A stretch of DNA of 64,000 nt from Lithobates sylvaticus (GCA_028564925.1 CM053029.1:433773398-433837397); one strand, 5' to 3'; shown: positions 33,293-46,412, counted from the first letter of the stretch. Program-made: numbers and translations. The notes: generated by a model not told the origin, from the sequence alone.

Positions 33293-33720
33293 TGTCAAAA
33301 GTTTCAGGTTCAGTGGAGGTAGTACAGAAAAAGAAATGAAAATAATATTTTAAATATGATATAAACATTTCAGAAGTAAGCCTTTACAATTCCAACAGTT
33401 TATATCCAGGTTTGTGTATAAGCACTATGGTCCATGAAGTTTACAAGTAGCATGTACCCATCAAGTGAAACCAAGAACAAATCTGATGCAGAGCTATGCT
33501 GACCATATACAGTATATGTATGCACTGTATAGCCCCTAAATCAGATTCCAAATTACCTGCTATGGTTAATATCTGCTATATTATAAGACATCAAAGCTTT
33601 TAATCAGATAAATAACATTTCTCATATAATTTATAATTATCAGCATCTTTTTATAGTTCCTATTCCCTATTTTGTTTTGTCATTAGTTAGGCACATCATT
33701 TAAATTTGATAAACCTGAAC

Positions 33721-33918
33721 ATTTGAAGGAGAAGTCCAGTCTGAGCTCATTTGGCTGGGCTTCTCCTGTGGGTCACAGGAGTGCAATTTGTTTTGCACTC
33801 CTGTGACCCGTTTTCATCAGAGAGCGGTCTGAAGTCCGCTCCCCGCTGACGTCACTGGAATCAGTCCAAGTCTGGATCCACCAGGTGCCTGGACTGATAC
33901 CCATCTCAGCCTCTCAGC
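33721..33918. mobile_element. MITE fragment (GGAGAAGTCCAG family), copy B
   Basis: Counterpart of 935-1136. It has lost a short TAGCTC repeat seen in copy A. Confidence 0.5.
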
Positions 33919-34393
33919 GAGCCGTCGAAAAGTCTGGTTGTCCCCCTTATTCTCCTCTTCTCAAGAGTGAATAAATTCAGTTCCTCTAATCTTTCCTCAT
34001 AGCTGAGCTCCTCCATGCCTCTTATCAGTTTGGTTGCCCTTCTCTGCACTTTCTCCAGTTCCCCCATATCCTTTTTGAGAACTGGTGCCCAAAACTGAAC
34101 TGCATATTCCAGATGAGGTCTTACTAATGATTTGAACAGGGGCAAAATTATATCTCTCTCTCTGGAGTCCATACCTCTCTTAATACAAGAAAGAACTTTG
34201 CTTGCTTTGGAAACCGCAGCTTGACATTGCATGCCATTATTGAGCTTATGATCTACCAAAACCCCCAGATCCTTCTCCACTACGGATTCCCCCAGTTGTA
34301 CTCCCCCTAGCATGTATGATGCATGCATATTCTTAGCCCCCAAGTGCATAACTTTACATTTATCAACAATAATGAGCTTCCCCTCATTTCAGA
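33906..34393 (-). pseudogene. CR1 LINE ORF2 C-terminal fragment, copy B
   Basis: Same motifs as 1124-1612 (EKDLGVLVDHKLN, RPHLEYAVQFW, VQRRATKLIRGME). A 3-4 bp change near 34367 shortens the upstream reading frame relative to copy A. Confidence 0.9.
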
Positions 34394-34806
34394 TCTACCC
34401 CTCAGATTTACAGCGACTGCACTTCCAAGTGCACTTTCAGTGCAATTTCAAGTGCACTTTGCACTTGTAGTTTGCACTTGTAGTGCAAAGTGGATTTGCC
34501 TTTCGTAAATAATCCCCATAATGTAAATGCCAGGCATTACCATATGGGAAAAAATGGAACGCAGGCCTTCCGCTTGGTCACAAACTGCTAGAGATTCATA
34601 GATTTTTCTAACTCCCAAGATCATATGAGGACACAGGAATTGCATTCCAAAAATGTACCATACACACTGATAAATGACTCGCAGATGTAATCCAAAATAA
34701 AAAAAGGGAAGCATATCTACATAGGTAATATCTGTTTCAGGTACCATATACCAAATTGATGAATATATGTGAAGACCCTAACAGAGAAAAACTAAAGGAT
34801 TTTAAG

Positions 34807-35282
34807 GGCTCATGCACACTGCAGCTAAAAAAAAAAAAAAAAAAGCTGCTTTTATAGGCATTTGAGCTTTTATTTCAGCTTGAAGAAGGTTGTGCTTTTT
34901 GTACTCTTGTGCACATTTTTATTGAGCTTCTTCAAGCTCCTTTGAGCTTTTTTTGAGCATAAGCGATTTTTCACAAACCCTCCTAGATAGTATTTTCTAC
35001 TACTACTGTATAAGCAGAACAAAAGCTGGAACAAACAATTTTGCGCGTTTTCTAAGCTTCTTTGAGCTCTTTTGAGCTCTTTGGGGCACAAGCTCCTCTC
35101 AAAAACGCGAGTTTGGTGAGGGTTTTTTTCTGCCTGTAAGAGAATATGCCTAAAAAAGGCCTGAAAACGCAATAGTGTGTATGGACATATTGGCTAACAG
35201 TTTCTAGGCAGAGAAAATTATAGCTCAAAAGCCTGTAGGAGCTGCTTATTTTATCTTCTTTGAGCTGCAGTGTGCATGAGCC
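34807..35282. mobile_element. hAT-like MITE, copy B
   Basis: Counterpart of 2026-2491 with the same GGCTCATGCACACTGCAG ends. An extra GAGCTTTTTTT unit is present, and the right flank has a further substitution. Confidence 0.6.
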
Positions 35283-35889
35283 CTTTTAGGGTACCAATTC
35301 ATAATGCACTATACACAATCAAATATTTTAATTTATACCATTAAAATCAATGAAAAATTCATGAAAATTAAAAGAATCATAAGCAGCCATGTTCTAGGAC
35401 AGTGATGGCGAACCTTTTTGAGCCCGAGTGCCCAAACTGAAATAAATACATTGGTTTTGTGTTGCAAAGTGCCAACACGACGATTCGCGAGAGAGGGGGG
35501 CTGAGCGAAAGAGAGGGGTTGTGTGAGAGAGAGGGGGTGAGAGAGAGAGAGGGGTGTGTGAGGGAGAGTGAGGGGTGTGAGAGATGCTGAGAGGGAGGGG
35601 GGCTGAGAGAGAGGGGTGTGAAAGATATGCTGAAAGAGAGAGGTGGAACAGAGAGGGGGAGAGGGGCTGAGAGAGAGGGAGGGGGGCTGTGAGAGAGGGA
35701 GAGGGGCTGAGAGAGAGGGAGAGTGGACAGAGAGAGAGGGGTGTGAGATATGCTGAGAGAGAGGGGCAACAGAGAGAGGGAGAGGGGCTGAGAGAGAGGG
35801 GTGTGAGAGAAATGCTGAGAGAGAGGAGGAACAGAGAGAGGGAGGGGGAACAGAGAAAGAGAAGGGGGATAGAGATAGAGGGGTGCAAG

Positions 35890-38146
35890 CAGTGGCGGAA
35901 CTACCGCCATAGCGACACATGCGGTCGCTATGGGGCCCGCAGCCAATCAAGGGCCCGGTGAGCGGCGTTGCTAGGCGGGTGCGGGCCGCGCCAGGTGACA
36001 CCCGCTAGCGGGGGTGACACCCGTGGGAAGCGGCAGCCGCACCACTAACGCCGCTCACTGTGCCTTCTATTCTGGAGCGCAGGAGGGACAGCGGCGCGGA
36101 CCGAAGCCGCCTCCCCTCCTCTCTGTTTACATCCAGAGAGGAGGAGGAGCCTGCGCTCGAGCCTCGAGGGACACACGCCGGCGCGCCGCTCTTCTGAGGT
36201 ATGCTGGGGTCTGCACTCTGCACTACTCAGCAGGGGGTGGTTTGCACTACGGGGGGGGGGTTGTCTGTACTAAGGGGTGTCTACTGATGGGGGTCTGCAC
36301 TGAGGTGGGGGGTGTCTGTAATGGGGATTGTCTGTACTAAGGGGGTCTGCACTGAGGTGGGGGGTCTGTAATGGAGGATTGTCTGTACTGAGGGGGGCCT
36401 GCACTGAGGTGGGGGGTGTCTGTACTGTCTGTACTGATGGGGGTCTGCACTGAGGTGGGGGGGTCTGCACTTGGATGGGGGGGGTCTGTAATGGGGGTGT
36501 CTGTACTAAGGGGGTCTGCACTGAGGTGGGGGGCGTCTGTAATGGGGGTGTCTGTACTAAGGGGGTCTGCACTGAGGTGGGGGGGTCTGTACTGATGGGG
36601 GTCTGCACTGAGGTGGGGGGGCATCTGTACTGATGGGGGGTCTGCACTTGGATGGGGGGGGGGGTCTGTAATGCGGGGGTGTCTGCACTGAGGGGGGTCT
36701 GTAATGGGTGGGGGTGTCTACTGATGGGGGTCTGCACTGAGGTGGGGGGGTCTGTAATGGGGGATTGTCTGTACTAAGGGGGTCTGCACTGAAGTGCGGG
36801 GTCTGTAATGGAGGATTGTCTGTACTGAGGGGGGCCTGCACCGAGGTGGGGGTGTCTGTACTGTCTGTACTGATGGGGGTCTGCACTGAGGTGGGGGGTG
36901 TCTGTACTGTCTGTACTGATGGGGGTCTGCACTGAGGTGGGGGGCATCTGTACTGATGGGGGGGTCTGCACTGAGGTGGCGGTGTCTGTACTAAGGGGGT
37001 CTGCACTGAGGTGGGGGGGCGTCTGTAATGGGGGTGTCTATACAAAGGGGGTCTGCACTGAGGTGGGGGGCGTCTGTAATAGGGGTGTCTGTACTAAGGG
37101 GGTCTGCACTGAGGTGGGGGGGTCTGTAAAGGAGGATTCTCTGTACTGAGGGGGGCCTGCACTGAGGTGGAGGTGTCTGTACTGATGGGGGTCTGCACTG
37201 AGGTGGGGGGGTCATCTGTACTGATGGGGGGTCTGCACTGTAATGGGGGGTCTGTACTGATGGGGGTCTGTAATGGGGGTGTCTGTACTAAGGGGGTCTG
37301 CACTGAGGTGGGGGGGGTCTGTACTGAGGGGGGCTGCACTGAGGTGGGGGTGTCTGTACTGATGGGGGTCTGCACTGAGGTGGGGGGGGGGGGGGGTGTA
37401 ATGGAGGATTGTCTGCACTGAGGTGGGGGGTGTCTGTACTGATGGGGGTCTGCACTGAGGTGGGGGGCATCTGTACTGATGGGGGTCTGCACTTGGCTGG
37501 GGGGTCTGTAATGGGGGGTGTCTGTACTGATGGGGGTCTGCACTGAGGTCGGGGGGTGTCTGTACTGATGGGGGTCTGCACTGAGGTCGGGGTGTCTGTT
37601 CTGATGGGGGTCTGCACTGAGGTCGGGGTGTCTGCACTGAGGTCGGGGTGTCTGCACTGAGGTCGGGGTGTCTGTTCTGATGGGGGTCTGCACTGAGGTG
37701 GGGTGTCTGCACTTGGGTGGGGGGTGTCTGTACTGATGGGGGGGGTCTGTACTGAGGGGGGGGGTCTGTACTGCTGGGGGGGTCTGCACTAGGGGGGGGT
37801 GTCTGTACTAAGGTGGTGTCTGTACTACTGGGGGGGGGGGGTTCTGTACTACTGAGGGGGGTCTGCACTGAGGGGGGTGGGTCTGCACTGCTGGGGGGTC
37901 CTGCACTGAGGGGGGGTCTGTAATGTTGGGGAGGTCTGCACTGGGAGGGTGTCTGCACTGGGGGTGTCTGTACTGCTAGGGGGGGTCCTGCACTGAGGGG
38001 GGTGTCTGCACTGAGGTGGGGTCTGTAATGCTGTGGGGTGTCTGTACTTAGGGGGGGTGTCTGGCATTAGTTCATTTTTTTTTGTGGGGGGGGGGGCCCA
38101 TACAACATTTTGCTATGGGGCCCTGTGATTTCTAGTTACGCCCCTG
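35890..38146. mobile_element. hAT element nested in hAT (copy B)
   Basis: Ends CAGTGGCGGAACTA and the complement of TAGTTACGCCCCTG. Exact 8-bp duplications GGTGCAAG at 35882-35889 and 38147-38154. The single GGTGCAAG in copy A (near 3254) is the empty site. Most of the 2257 bp is a GGGGTCTGCACTGAGGTGG minisatellite. There is no transposase; it must have moved with one supplied elsewhere. The Pro/Gln-rich ORFs (up to 248 residues) are translations of the minisatellite. Confidence 0.9.
36190..38060. repeat. Minisatellite inside the hAT
   Basis: Imperfect tandem units of roughly 30-40 bp built from GGGGGTCTGCACTGAGGTGG, GTCTGTAATGG and GTGTCTGTACTGA. More than 40 units are visible, with higher-order blocks. 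Strongly G-rich on the plus strand with many runs of four or more G, so G-quadruplexes are plausible. Confidence 0.9.
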
Positions 38147-38508
38147 GGTGCAAGAGAGATGCTGAGAGAGGGGTGAGCTGAGAGAGAGGGGGAACAGAGA
38201 GACGGGAACACAAAGAGGGGGGCAAGGAGGGAGGGAAGCTGAGAGGAGATAGAGACCCCTAGCTCTGTCCTGGACCCTCTCGTGTGCCCACAGAGATGGC
38301 TCTGCGTGCCAGCTGTGGCGCGCTTGCCATAGGTTCGCCATCACTGTTCTAGGATCACCAGATTATTGATAAGATGATGAGGGTGGACTAGTGCAGTACA
38401 ATAATATCTTAATAAAAAAAAACTAAAATAGAAGAGGTAGGTTCTGCTTGCTTAATGCGTCTCAATGCTTGTTTTTCAGCTCTAGCTGAAAGTACTTTTA
38501 ATGATAAT

Positions 38509-39411
38509 CAGTGGCGGAACTATAGGGGTCGCTGCGATCGCCATGGCCTGGGGGCCCCCTGTACACTTCGGTAGGAGGGGCGGCTGAGAGGAGCTCCCCC
38601 GATCGCCGATTCTAAACTGTAATCGGCGATGTGCAGGGAGCTCCTCACATTAGGCTAAAGTGAAAGTCAAAGCACAGTGTGTGCTGTGCTCTTTGTCTCC
38701 CCCTGCAGTGCAGTACCCGGCAGGAAGAGACAAGGTAAGAGGACTCTTTTTTTTTTTTGTTTTGTTTTTTTATATAAGATTATCTACTGTATCTGTATGT
38801 GTGTGCATCATACATGTGTGTGTGTGTGTGTGCATGATGTATGTGTGTGTCTGTGTGTGCAATGCATGATGCATGTATGTGTTCATGATGCATGTATGTG
38901 TTCATGATGCATGTGTGTGTTCATGATGCATGTGTGTGCGCATGATGCATGTGTGTGTTCATGATGCATGTGTGTGTTCATGATGCATGTGTGTGCGCAT
39001 GATGCATGTGTGTGTTCATGATGCATGTGTGTGTTCATGATGCATGTGTGTGCGCATGATGCATGTGTGTGCGCATGATGCATGTGTGTGTTCATGATGC
39101 ATGTGTGTGCGCATGATGCATGTGTGTTTTCATGATGCATGTGTGTGTTCATGATGCATGTGTGTGTGCGCATGATGCATGTGTGTGTTCATGATGCATG
39201 TGTGTGCGCATGATGCATGTGTGTGTTCATGATGCATGTGTGTGCGCATGATGCATGTGTGTGTTCATGATGCATGTGTGTGTTCATGATGCATGTGTGT
39301 GTTCATGATGCATGTGTGTGTGTGCACGCGCATGTATGTCTGTGTGTGTGCGCATGATGTATGTGTGTGTCTGTGCATGCATGTGTGTGCAATGCATGAT
39401 GCATGCATGTG

Positions 39412-39452
<41 letters not shown>

Positions 39453-40088
39453 ACGCATGTATGTCTGTGTGTGTGCATGATGCATGTATGTGTGTGTTCA
39501 TGATGCATGTGTGTGTGTGTGTGTGTGTGTGCACATGTATGTCTGTGTGTGTGCATGATGCATGTATGTGTGTGTTCATGATGCATGTGTGTGTGTGTGC
39601 ACATGTATGTCTGTGTCTGTGCATGATGTATGTGTGTGTCTGTGCATGCATGTGTGTGCAATGCATGATGCATGTGTGTGTGTGTGTGCGCACGCATGTA
39701 TGTCTGTGTGTGTGCATGATGCATGTATGTCTGTCTGTGTGTGTGTGTGCGTGCATATATGTATGTGTGTGTGCATGTATGTGAGAGTGCATGTATGTGA
39801 ATGTGCATGTGTTTATCAGTGGCGGTGCGTCCACAGGTGCCACCCCCTCTCTCCAGCCACTCCCTCTATGACAAATGGATAGATTCATGCATAGCATGAT
39901 TCTATCCATGGCCCCTGCTGCCACCCCCATATTTAGGTTCCTTTATATGCAGCCACCCACTTGTGACCGGGCCCTGGTGTTCTGCCATCGGGCTCGGAGA
40001 AAAGAGCTTTGTCCGGAGGTCGGGGGGGGGGGGGGGGCCCTCCATGGTTTCTTGCATCGGGGCCCTGAGCGTTCTAGTTACGCCACTG
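38509..40088. mobile_element. hAT element of the same family (copy B)
   Basis: Ends CAGTGGCGGAACTATAGGGG and complement of CTAGTTACGCCACTG, flanked by exact 8-bp ATGATAAT (38501-38508 and 40089-40096). Copy A lacks it and about 28 bp of the surrounding target. The interior is mostly a TG-rich minisatellite; no transposase. It shares ends with 35890-38146, only 360 bp away. A further CAGTGGCGGTGCGTCCA terminus near 39817 suggests an older hAT piece captured inside. Confidence 0.9.
38795..39815. repeat. TG-rich minisatellite
   Basis: Tandem units GTGTGTTCATGATGCAT and GTGTGCGCATGATGCAT of about 20 bp, then longer TG runs mixed with GCATGTATGTCTGTG. The His/Thr- and Cys/Val-rich ORFs on the two strands are translations of it. 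Confidence 0.95.
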
Positions 40089-40589
40089 ATGATAATCATT
40101 CATCATAAATATGTGTTAGGGACTCTTTAATGCCCGGTACACATGAAAAGATAGGGGGTATAAGGGATGAGAAGATAAGGGGGTATAAGGGATGAGAAGA
40201 GAAGGGGGGGGGCACCTGTTCCTCATCTAGTGTATAACAGCTGTCCTTTTTGATTACAAGCAATCTTAAAGCTCCAGGTAAAAAAAAATCCTCCCTTGCA
40301 GTGGGTATAACAGTATGTAGACTGGTTGTATAGTAAGGATGTAAATGTGTCTGGAAAGGCTCTAACAAGTTCAAAAGCACTACAAAAACTGACAGCTAGT
40401 GATTGTTTGGTCCATTAAATACGAGGCATCCTGGTGTGGATTCACTGAACGAGAGAGTGATCCTGTCAGACGTGAGTGACTTAGGACTTCGAGTGGAGTT
40501 CTGAGGTAAAATTCAGATTTTTTTTCACATGAAATTCACAATTGTTTCATCTGTCATAATTGAGAGGGAAAGTTATCATCTAGTGCTAT

Positions 40590-41015
40590 CCACAACTCAG
40601 CCCCCAACTACATCACTAACCTACTCTCAAATACCAACCTACTGGTTCTCGTTTCTCCTCCCAAGACCTCCTGCTCTCTAGCTCCCTTGACACCTCCACC
40701 CATGCTTGTCTGCAAGACTTTTCCTGAGCCTCTCCTATCCTATGGAACTCCCTACCCCAATCTGTCAGACTATTTCCTACTCCATTTGCTTTTAGAAGAT
40801 CTCTGAAAACCCTTCTCTTCAGAGAAGCCTATTCTGCCTCTACCTAACAACTGTACGTTTATAGTCTCCATCAGCTCATTCCCCACAGTTATTACCTTTT
40901 GTATCACTTGACCCTCCCTCCTAGATTGTAAGCTCTAGCAAGCAGGGCCCTCTGATTCCTCCTGTATTGAATTGAAACTGCTGGTGCTATATAAACCCTG
41001 TACAATAATAATAAT
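40590..41015 (+). mobile_element. L2 LINE 3' end, copy B
   Basis: Better preserved reading than copy A: LWNSLPQSVRLFPTPFAF and SLKTLLFREAYS are the typical L2 C-terminus. The 3' UTR lacks about 50 bp before the AATAATAATAATAA tail. Confidence 0.85.
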
Positions 41016-41230
41016 AAAAGCACCAGATTACTATCCACCTGTAACATATTAGAGATCGGTTTATATTTTGGTAATATGTGCTAAGCATCAATTGCTGCTG
41101 CTAATCACCATACCATAAAGGCATAAACCAACTTTAACCGCCTCGCGACCGCCGGCCATCTATTGGCGGCCAGGCGGCGCAGCTCTCAGGGCGGGAGGGC
41201 GCCATATGACATCCTCCCCTTCACGGCCCT

Positions 41231-41465
41231 TCAGGGAGCGCACGCGATCAGTACTCCCCTTTTTTTCGTTGTGGTAGAAGCAGTAAAAACTTGGGGATAT
41301 CTGCGGCTGAAATATTTTGGTGCAGATTGCTGAACAAAGTGGTTCTCTTGCAAACAAACTACGTGAGCTAATAGTTTGGAAAAGAAGGTAAATGCTTTAG
41401 TTCTTTTCGAAGGAGAGTTGAGACCTTGTACATTTAGTGTTAATACATTTAAGGAAGACAAATTG
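41231..41465 (-). pseudogene. L1 LINE ORF2 endonuclease fragment, copy B
   Basis: 76 residues resembling the N-terminus of L1-clade ORF2: LNVLTLNVQGLNSPSKR, then VVCLQENHF and RRYPQVFTAS. Asn and Glu positions of the AP endonuclease active site are visible in LNVQGLN and LQENHF. The rest of ORF2 is missing. Confidence 0.75.
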
Positions 41466-41869
41466 TAGATAATTGATAAGGATCAATAAAGGGCTGCTTA
41501 ATATTATTCAAAAGTTACTTCACTGGAGAAAAGAATACTAATGAGGAATGGGAAATTCAGCAAGGTAGGAGCAATAAAAGCGTATCAATGTAGATTGTAT
41601 ACCTTATATTATCACAGAGGAAAAATTGTATACTCAAGTGAAACTTCAAAAAAGGAAATACGTTGTGAAAAGGAAAGGGCTCCCTATTGGAGCGAATATT
41701 CAGTGGGTGGTGACTAAACACCAACCAGTGGATATGAAGTGGTCCAAGGAGTGTCCAAATCTAAGTTGGGCACTCGAGGAATGAGTGTAGGTGCAGTGAG
41801 CTGTCTCCGGGACTACGACAACCTGCGTGTAAAATTATTGAACAAAAGAGTCATAAGTATAATGTTAGT

Positions 41870-42896
41870 TTAACCACTTTCAGACCGGACCATTTTGCTG
41901 GCTTAAGACCACTTTTTGCGATTCGGCACTGCGTCGCTTTAACTGACAATTTCACGGTTGTGCGACGTGGCTCCCAATCAAAATTGATGTCTTTTTTCCC
42001 CCCCCACAAATAGAGCTTTCTTTTGGTGGTATTTGATCACCTCTGCATTTTTTATTTTTTGCGCTATAAACAAAAATGAGCGACAATTTTGAAAAAAACA
42101 CATTATTTTTTACATTTTGGTATAATAAATATCCCCAAAAATATATAAAAAAAAACATTTTTTTTCCTCAGTTTAGGCCGATACGTATTCTTCCACATAT
42201 TTTTGGGAAAAAAAATCGCAATAAGCGATTAAGTTATAGCGTTTACAAAATAGGGGATAGTTTTATGGCAGAATGCTTTACCCATTATGTGTCACTTACC
42301 TGAGACCGATGAGTAGATGAGATTAACATCTCTACCACAGCTCATTCATAGGAATTAGAATCCCTTAAAGAGGATTATTCTACATAATCATATTGACTCT
42401 GTACTACTCTGGAGGGATGATCAGATATTTATCACACTATTATTGCTTATAACAGTGATGATTACTGTTGTAAAGAATAGTTTTATCTGTCATGAATGGC
42501 TTTCATTCATGACAGCTTGTTTACTGTTGCGATCTGAGATTGGCTGCAGCTAATCACATGGTACAGTGTGCTGTGATTTGCCCAGGTACAATGTGATAGC
42601 TGTGGGCTAATCACAGCATCATATTAGTAACTAAAATAGTGGAAGCCATTCATGACTGTTTTTTGGACATTGCAATAATGTGATTGCTATGGCCAATCAT
42701 AGCAATCACATGATACTCTGGCTGCTCATGGCAGCTGGGTACCAATCACAGTGATCCACTGCTTCCTTTGGACAGTGTTCATGGGTTTGCACCAGTGTGC
42801 ATGTGCTTAGGTAAGTACCGGTACATCGCTAAACCTGCACCTGCCCCCCCCCCACCCCTCGCACTATGATTACTGTGAGTTGTCGCAGGTGGTTAA
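41870..42896. mobile_element. TTAA-flanked non-autonomous DNA element, copy B
   Basis: Counterpart of 5376-6396. TTAA at 41870-41873 and 42893-42896. Differences are scattered substitutions and C-run or A-run length. Confidence 0.65.
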
Positions 42897-42919
42897 ATGT
42901 TTTCTATGTAGTCAAATGA

Positions 42920-43199
42920 CTACAAGGCTCCAGCTTCCTTCCCTTTCTGTGCAGCTGGTGGATGCTAGAGGGGGAATCCTTCCCGCAGAGCTATTGTGAT
43001 CCCCCGGCGGGGTATTGGGGGACATGGAGCTATCCTTGCCAGGAGAATGCATTGATTACTGCTAGCAGCTATAGCCACTGGCAATAGTTGCATGCTAAAA
43101 ATCTGACATGTTGGTAGTAGAATCAGCGTGCACATGTATGGATCGAATCTCGGCCTGTCCCTGCTAAACTGGCCGAGATTCTATTAATCTATGGCTGGC
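42920..43199. mobile_element. MITE fragment (CCATAGATGG family), copy B
   Basis: Counterpart of 6420-6699. Confidence 0.45.
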
Positions 43200-43630
43200 T
43201 TAAAGTGATTGTAAAGGATCGTCTTTTTATTTAAAATAACAAACATGTCATACTTACCTCCACTGTGCAGCTCATTTTGCACAGAGTGCCCCCGATCCTT
43301 GACTTCTGGGCTCTCGCGGCTCCTCCTCTTATCAGATAACCCCCTAGGAGAAGCTCCTTGCAGGCGCGCTCCCGAGTCCAACATTCGGCGTCCATAGACA
43401 CGAATGCCAGACTTGGCCCCACCCCTTGGTGCCGTGTCATTGGATTTGATTGACAGCAGTGGGAGCCAATGGCTGCGCTGCTATCAATCTATCCATTAAA
43501 GAGCCCGGTCCCCGTGCAGAGAGGGACAGCGCATATTCACCAAGTGAAATACAGGGTTTAGGTAAGTAAAACGTGGGGCTAGGGGGCCGGTGACTGCCAG
43601 AAGTTTTTTCACCTTGATGCACCCTTTAAG
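43200..43630. mobile_element. TTAA-flanked MITE, copy B, full interior
   Basis: Counterpart of 6700-7016, but with the interior (43221-43400) that copy A has lost: ACAAACATGTCATACTTACC onward to the CGGCGTCCATAGACACG segment. This is therefore the ancestral form. Confidence 0.6.
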
Positions 43631-44584
43631 TGACTCCTTGGCTGTTGGCACCCATTATTACATTGCAAAGGAACCAGCGCTTTGCGGGGAAAAAAAAGGA
43701 ATTTACACTGAGATTTATTGTAGCACTTACCCTCGAAGGAGACACTTGATGTTTTACTGAATTATCCACTTTTTTTCTTAACTTAAACAGGGTAACCTAA
43801 CTAAGGGTAGTCTAAAAAACAATATATAAACAAAAAAATGCAGAGCTGGATAGTGAAAAACAGTAAATTACCAGTTAATTAAAGTGACCCAAATTAATTA
43901 GTGAAAATAATGATAATTCAAACAAAATGCATAACCAGTTGATACAAATAACCCAAAATGATTAGTGAAAAGATTTGTTCAAACAAAGTTCATACTCAAT
44001 CAATAAAAAAGTCCCCGAAGGGGGGAATGAATAAATGAATACTCAAACAAAATTCATATGTGAATTCAAAAATTCATAAAGTCCAAAGTGATCAAAGAAA
44101 TTGAACAAATGAATTCGTAAAAGTTTCTGTGAAATCAATCCAAAATATAAATGTTGATAGTAGTGCAGCCCATCACCACAGAGATAAAACAGAAGGGGGG
44201 GGGGAGGCTTACCAGAAAGCCAGTGACCGCCCTTATTCAGGGGGGTCAAACTGAGCTTTAGAAGAACAGCCTTGGTGCTGTTGGGGATATCCCACGTCCC
44301 AATTGATGTCCGACAGCAACGGATCTCCTCCTGATTGGTGGCTGCTCCCCGAAACTCCTCGTGTGTCACTGGCAGTGCAACGACCGGATGGATCGAATGG
44401 ATGATATAGATGGAAAACAAAAGGGGACTCGAATAGTGTAGGCGTTTCCAGTGGGTTTGTTTATTTAGCCACAATAGCATACACAAAAATAGAAAAAACC
44501 TTGCAAGGTGATGGCGGCTCCGTTCGGTCTATGGGACAATACTCGCGCATGCGCAGTACGATCGTACGTAACGAACCCTACGGC

Positions 44585-44609
44585 GTTTCGTCACAACTGA
44601 CGTCATCAG
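44585..44609 (-). ncRNA. Hammerhead-like core, left palindrome arm
   Basis: Mirror image of 46413-46437: CTGATGA, a spare C, GTCA-GTTG-TGAC hairpin and GAAAC on the minus strand. Confidence 0.45.
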
Positions 44610-46412
44610 GGGTACGCACGAACGCACGCGCATGCGCCTTATATAGCAGTCAGCGTTCGTCAAAGCGCTGCGCTATTGGAGGTCGCCATAGATACAAGGG
44701 AGCAAACAATAACAGGAAGTACTCGCCGGCGGGGGCCTGATGCTCCCCCAGCGGTAGAGTTTAACACATATGTGGACCACTAGACGGCCTCCAGATTTCT
44801 CTGGTTAAATTAGAGCCATCTTGTGGTCAAACAATGGCAGTACCTCAATGTTACTAAAGGCTGCTGAATATAACATGCATAGGCTAAACATATATATGCA
44901 ATAAAAATAAAAAATATAACAATTGAAGAGTTACATGCATGCCAATTGAAGCAATACATTCAAAAATATTTTGTTTAAAAGGGAAAGTCCAGAGAATTAA
45001 GTATTTAAACTTAAGTACAATAAAATTAAAAATTAAAAATTAAAAAATCCCCTTCAGAAATGAGCAGAGTATATCCACACATTACTGCTACCCATACGGC
45101 CTCTTGGGCATTTTAATAGCTCTGATATTATGCAGTAAATGCTCAATCCCTTACAGTATTCAAATCAGTAAATCAAAAAGCCAGTAGATAGATAGGGAGT
45201 ATGATATTAGGAGTATGCCATTAGAACTCAAACATCAACATACTATCATCTCGTCACTTGTCTTTTTGAAAGAAATGAACAAGGGGGGTATGGACATGTT
45301 TAAAATGAATAATATTTTATCACCGCAAATGTGAATTAAAACATGTCCCCTAAGGTCCATGTGAAAAAGAAGAAAACTCACAATAGATGAGATAAGGGAG
45401 AAATGATGAGGGGGACATCAACAGTTATTGATAAAACAGTTGATGTCCCACTCAACATTAAGGCCATTCGGAATATGACACCCCAACCTGTATATCCAAT
45501 TGGTCTCAGAGCGAGAGACCAATTGGATATACAGGTTGGGGTGTCATATTCCGAATGGCCTTAATGTTGAGTGGGACATCAACTGTTTTATCAATAACTG
45601 TTGATGTCCCCCTCATCATTTCTCCCTTATCTCATCTATTGTGAGTTTTCTTCTTTTTCACATGGACCTTAGGGGACATGTTTTAATTCACATTTGCGGT
45701 GATAAAATATTATTCATTTTAAACATGTCCATACCCCCCTTGTTCATTTCTTTCAAAAAGACAAGTGACGAGATGATAGTATGTTGATGTTTGAGTTCTA
45801 ATGGCATACTCCTAATATCATACTCCCTATCTATCTACTGGCTTTTTGATTTACTGATTTGAATACTGTAAGGGATTGAGCATTTACTGCATAATATCAG
45901 AGCTATTAAAATGCCCAAGAGGCCGTATGGGTAGCAGTAATGTGTGGATATACTCTGCTCATTTCTGAAGGGGATTTTTTAATTTTTAATTTTTAATTTT
46001 ATTGTACTTAAGTTTAAATACTTAATTCTCTGGACTTTCCCTTTTAAACAAAATATTTTTGAATGTATTGCTTCAATTGGCATGCATGTAACTCTTCAAT
46101 TGTTATATTTTTTATTTTTATTGCATATATATGTTTAGCCTATGCATGTTATATTCAGCAGCCTTTAGTAACATTGAGGTACTGCCATTGTTTGACCACA
46201 AGATGGCTCTAATTTAACCAGAGAAATCTGGAGGCCGTCTAGTGGTCCACATATGTGTTAAACTCTACCGCTGGGGGAGCATCAGGCCCCCGCCGGCGAG
46301 TACTTCCTGTTATTGTTTGCTCCCTTGTATCTATGGCGACCTCCAATAGCGCAGCACTTTGACGAACGCTGACTGCTATATAAGGCGCATGCGCGTGCGT
46401 TCGTGCGTACCC

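Larger units (their letters stand above)
35400..38346. mobile_element. Non-autonomous hAT with GA-rich core, copy B
   Basis: Counterpart of 2609-3452. TTCTAGGA at 35392-35399 and 38347-38354 flanks it. A second hAT of 2257 bp sits inside. The GA-rich array length differs from copy A. Ser/Leu/Pro-rich ORFs on the minus strand are repeat translations. Confidence 0.85.

Noticed and set aside
36270-37958. Pro/Gln/Thr-rich ORFs up to 248 residues on the minus strand
   Set aside because: They are frame-by-frame translations of the GTCTGCACTGAGG minisatellite, and all frames are open.
38870-39300. Regular ~20-bp repeats resembling a CRISPR array
   Set aside because: No distinct spacers; units are contiguous minisatellite repeats in a vertebrate hAT element.
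38883-39930. His/Thr-rich and Cys/Val-rich ORFs on both strands
   Set aside because: Translations of the TG-rich ATGCATG minisatellite inside a hAT element.
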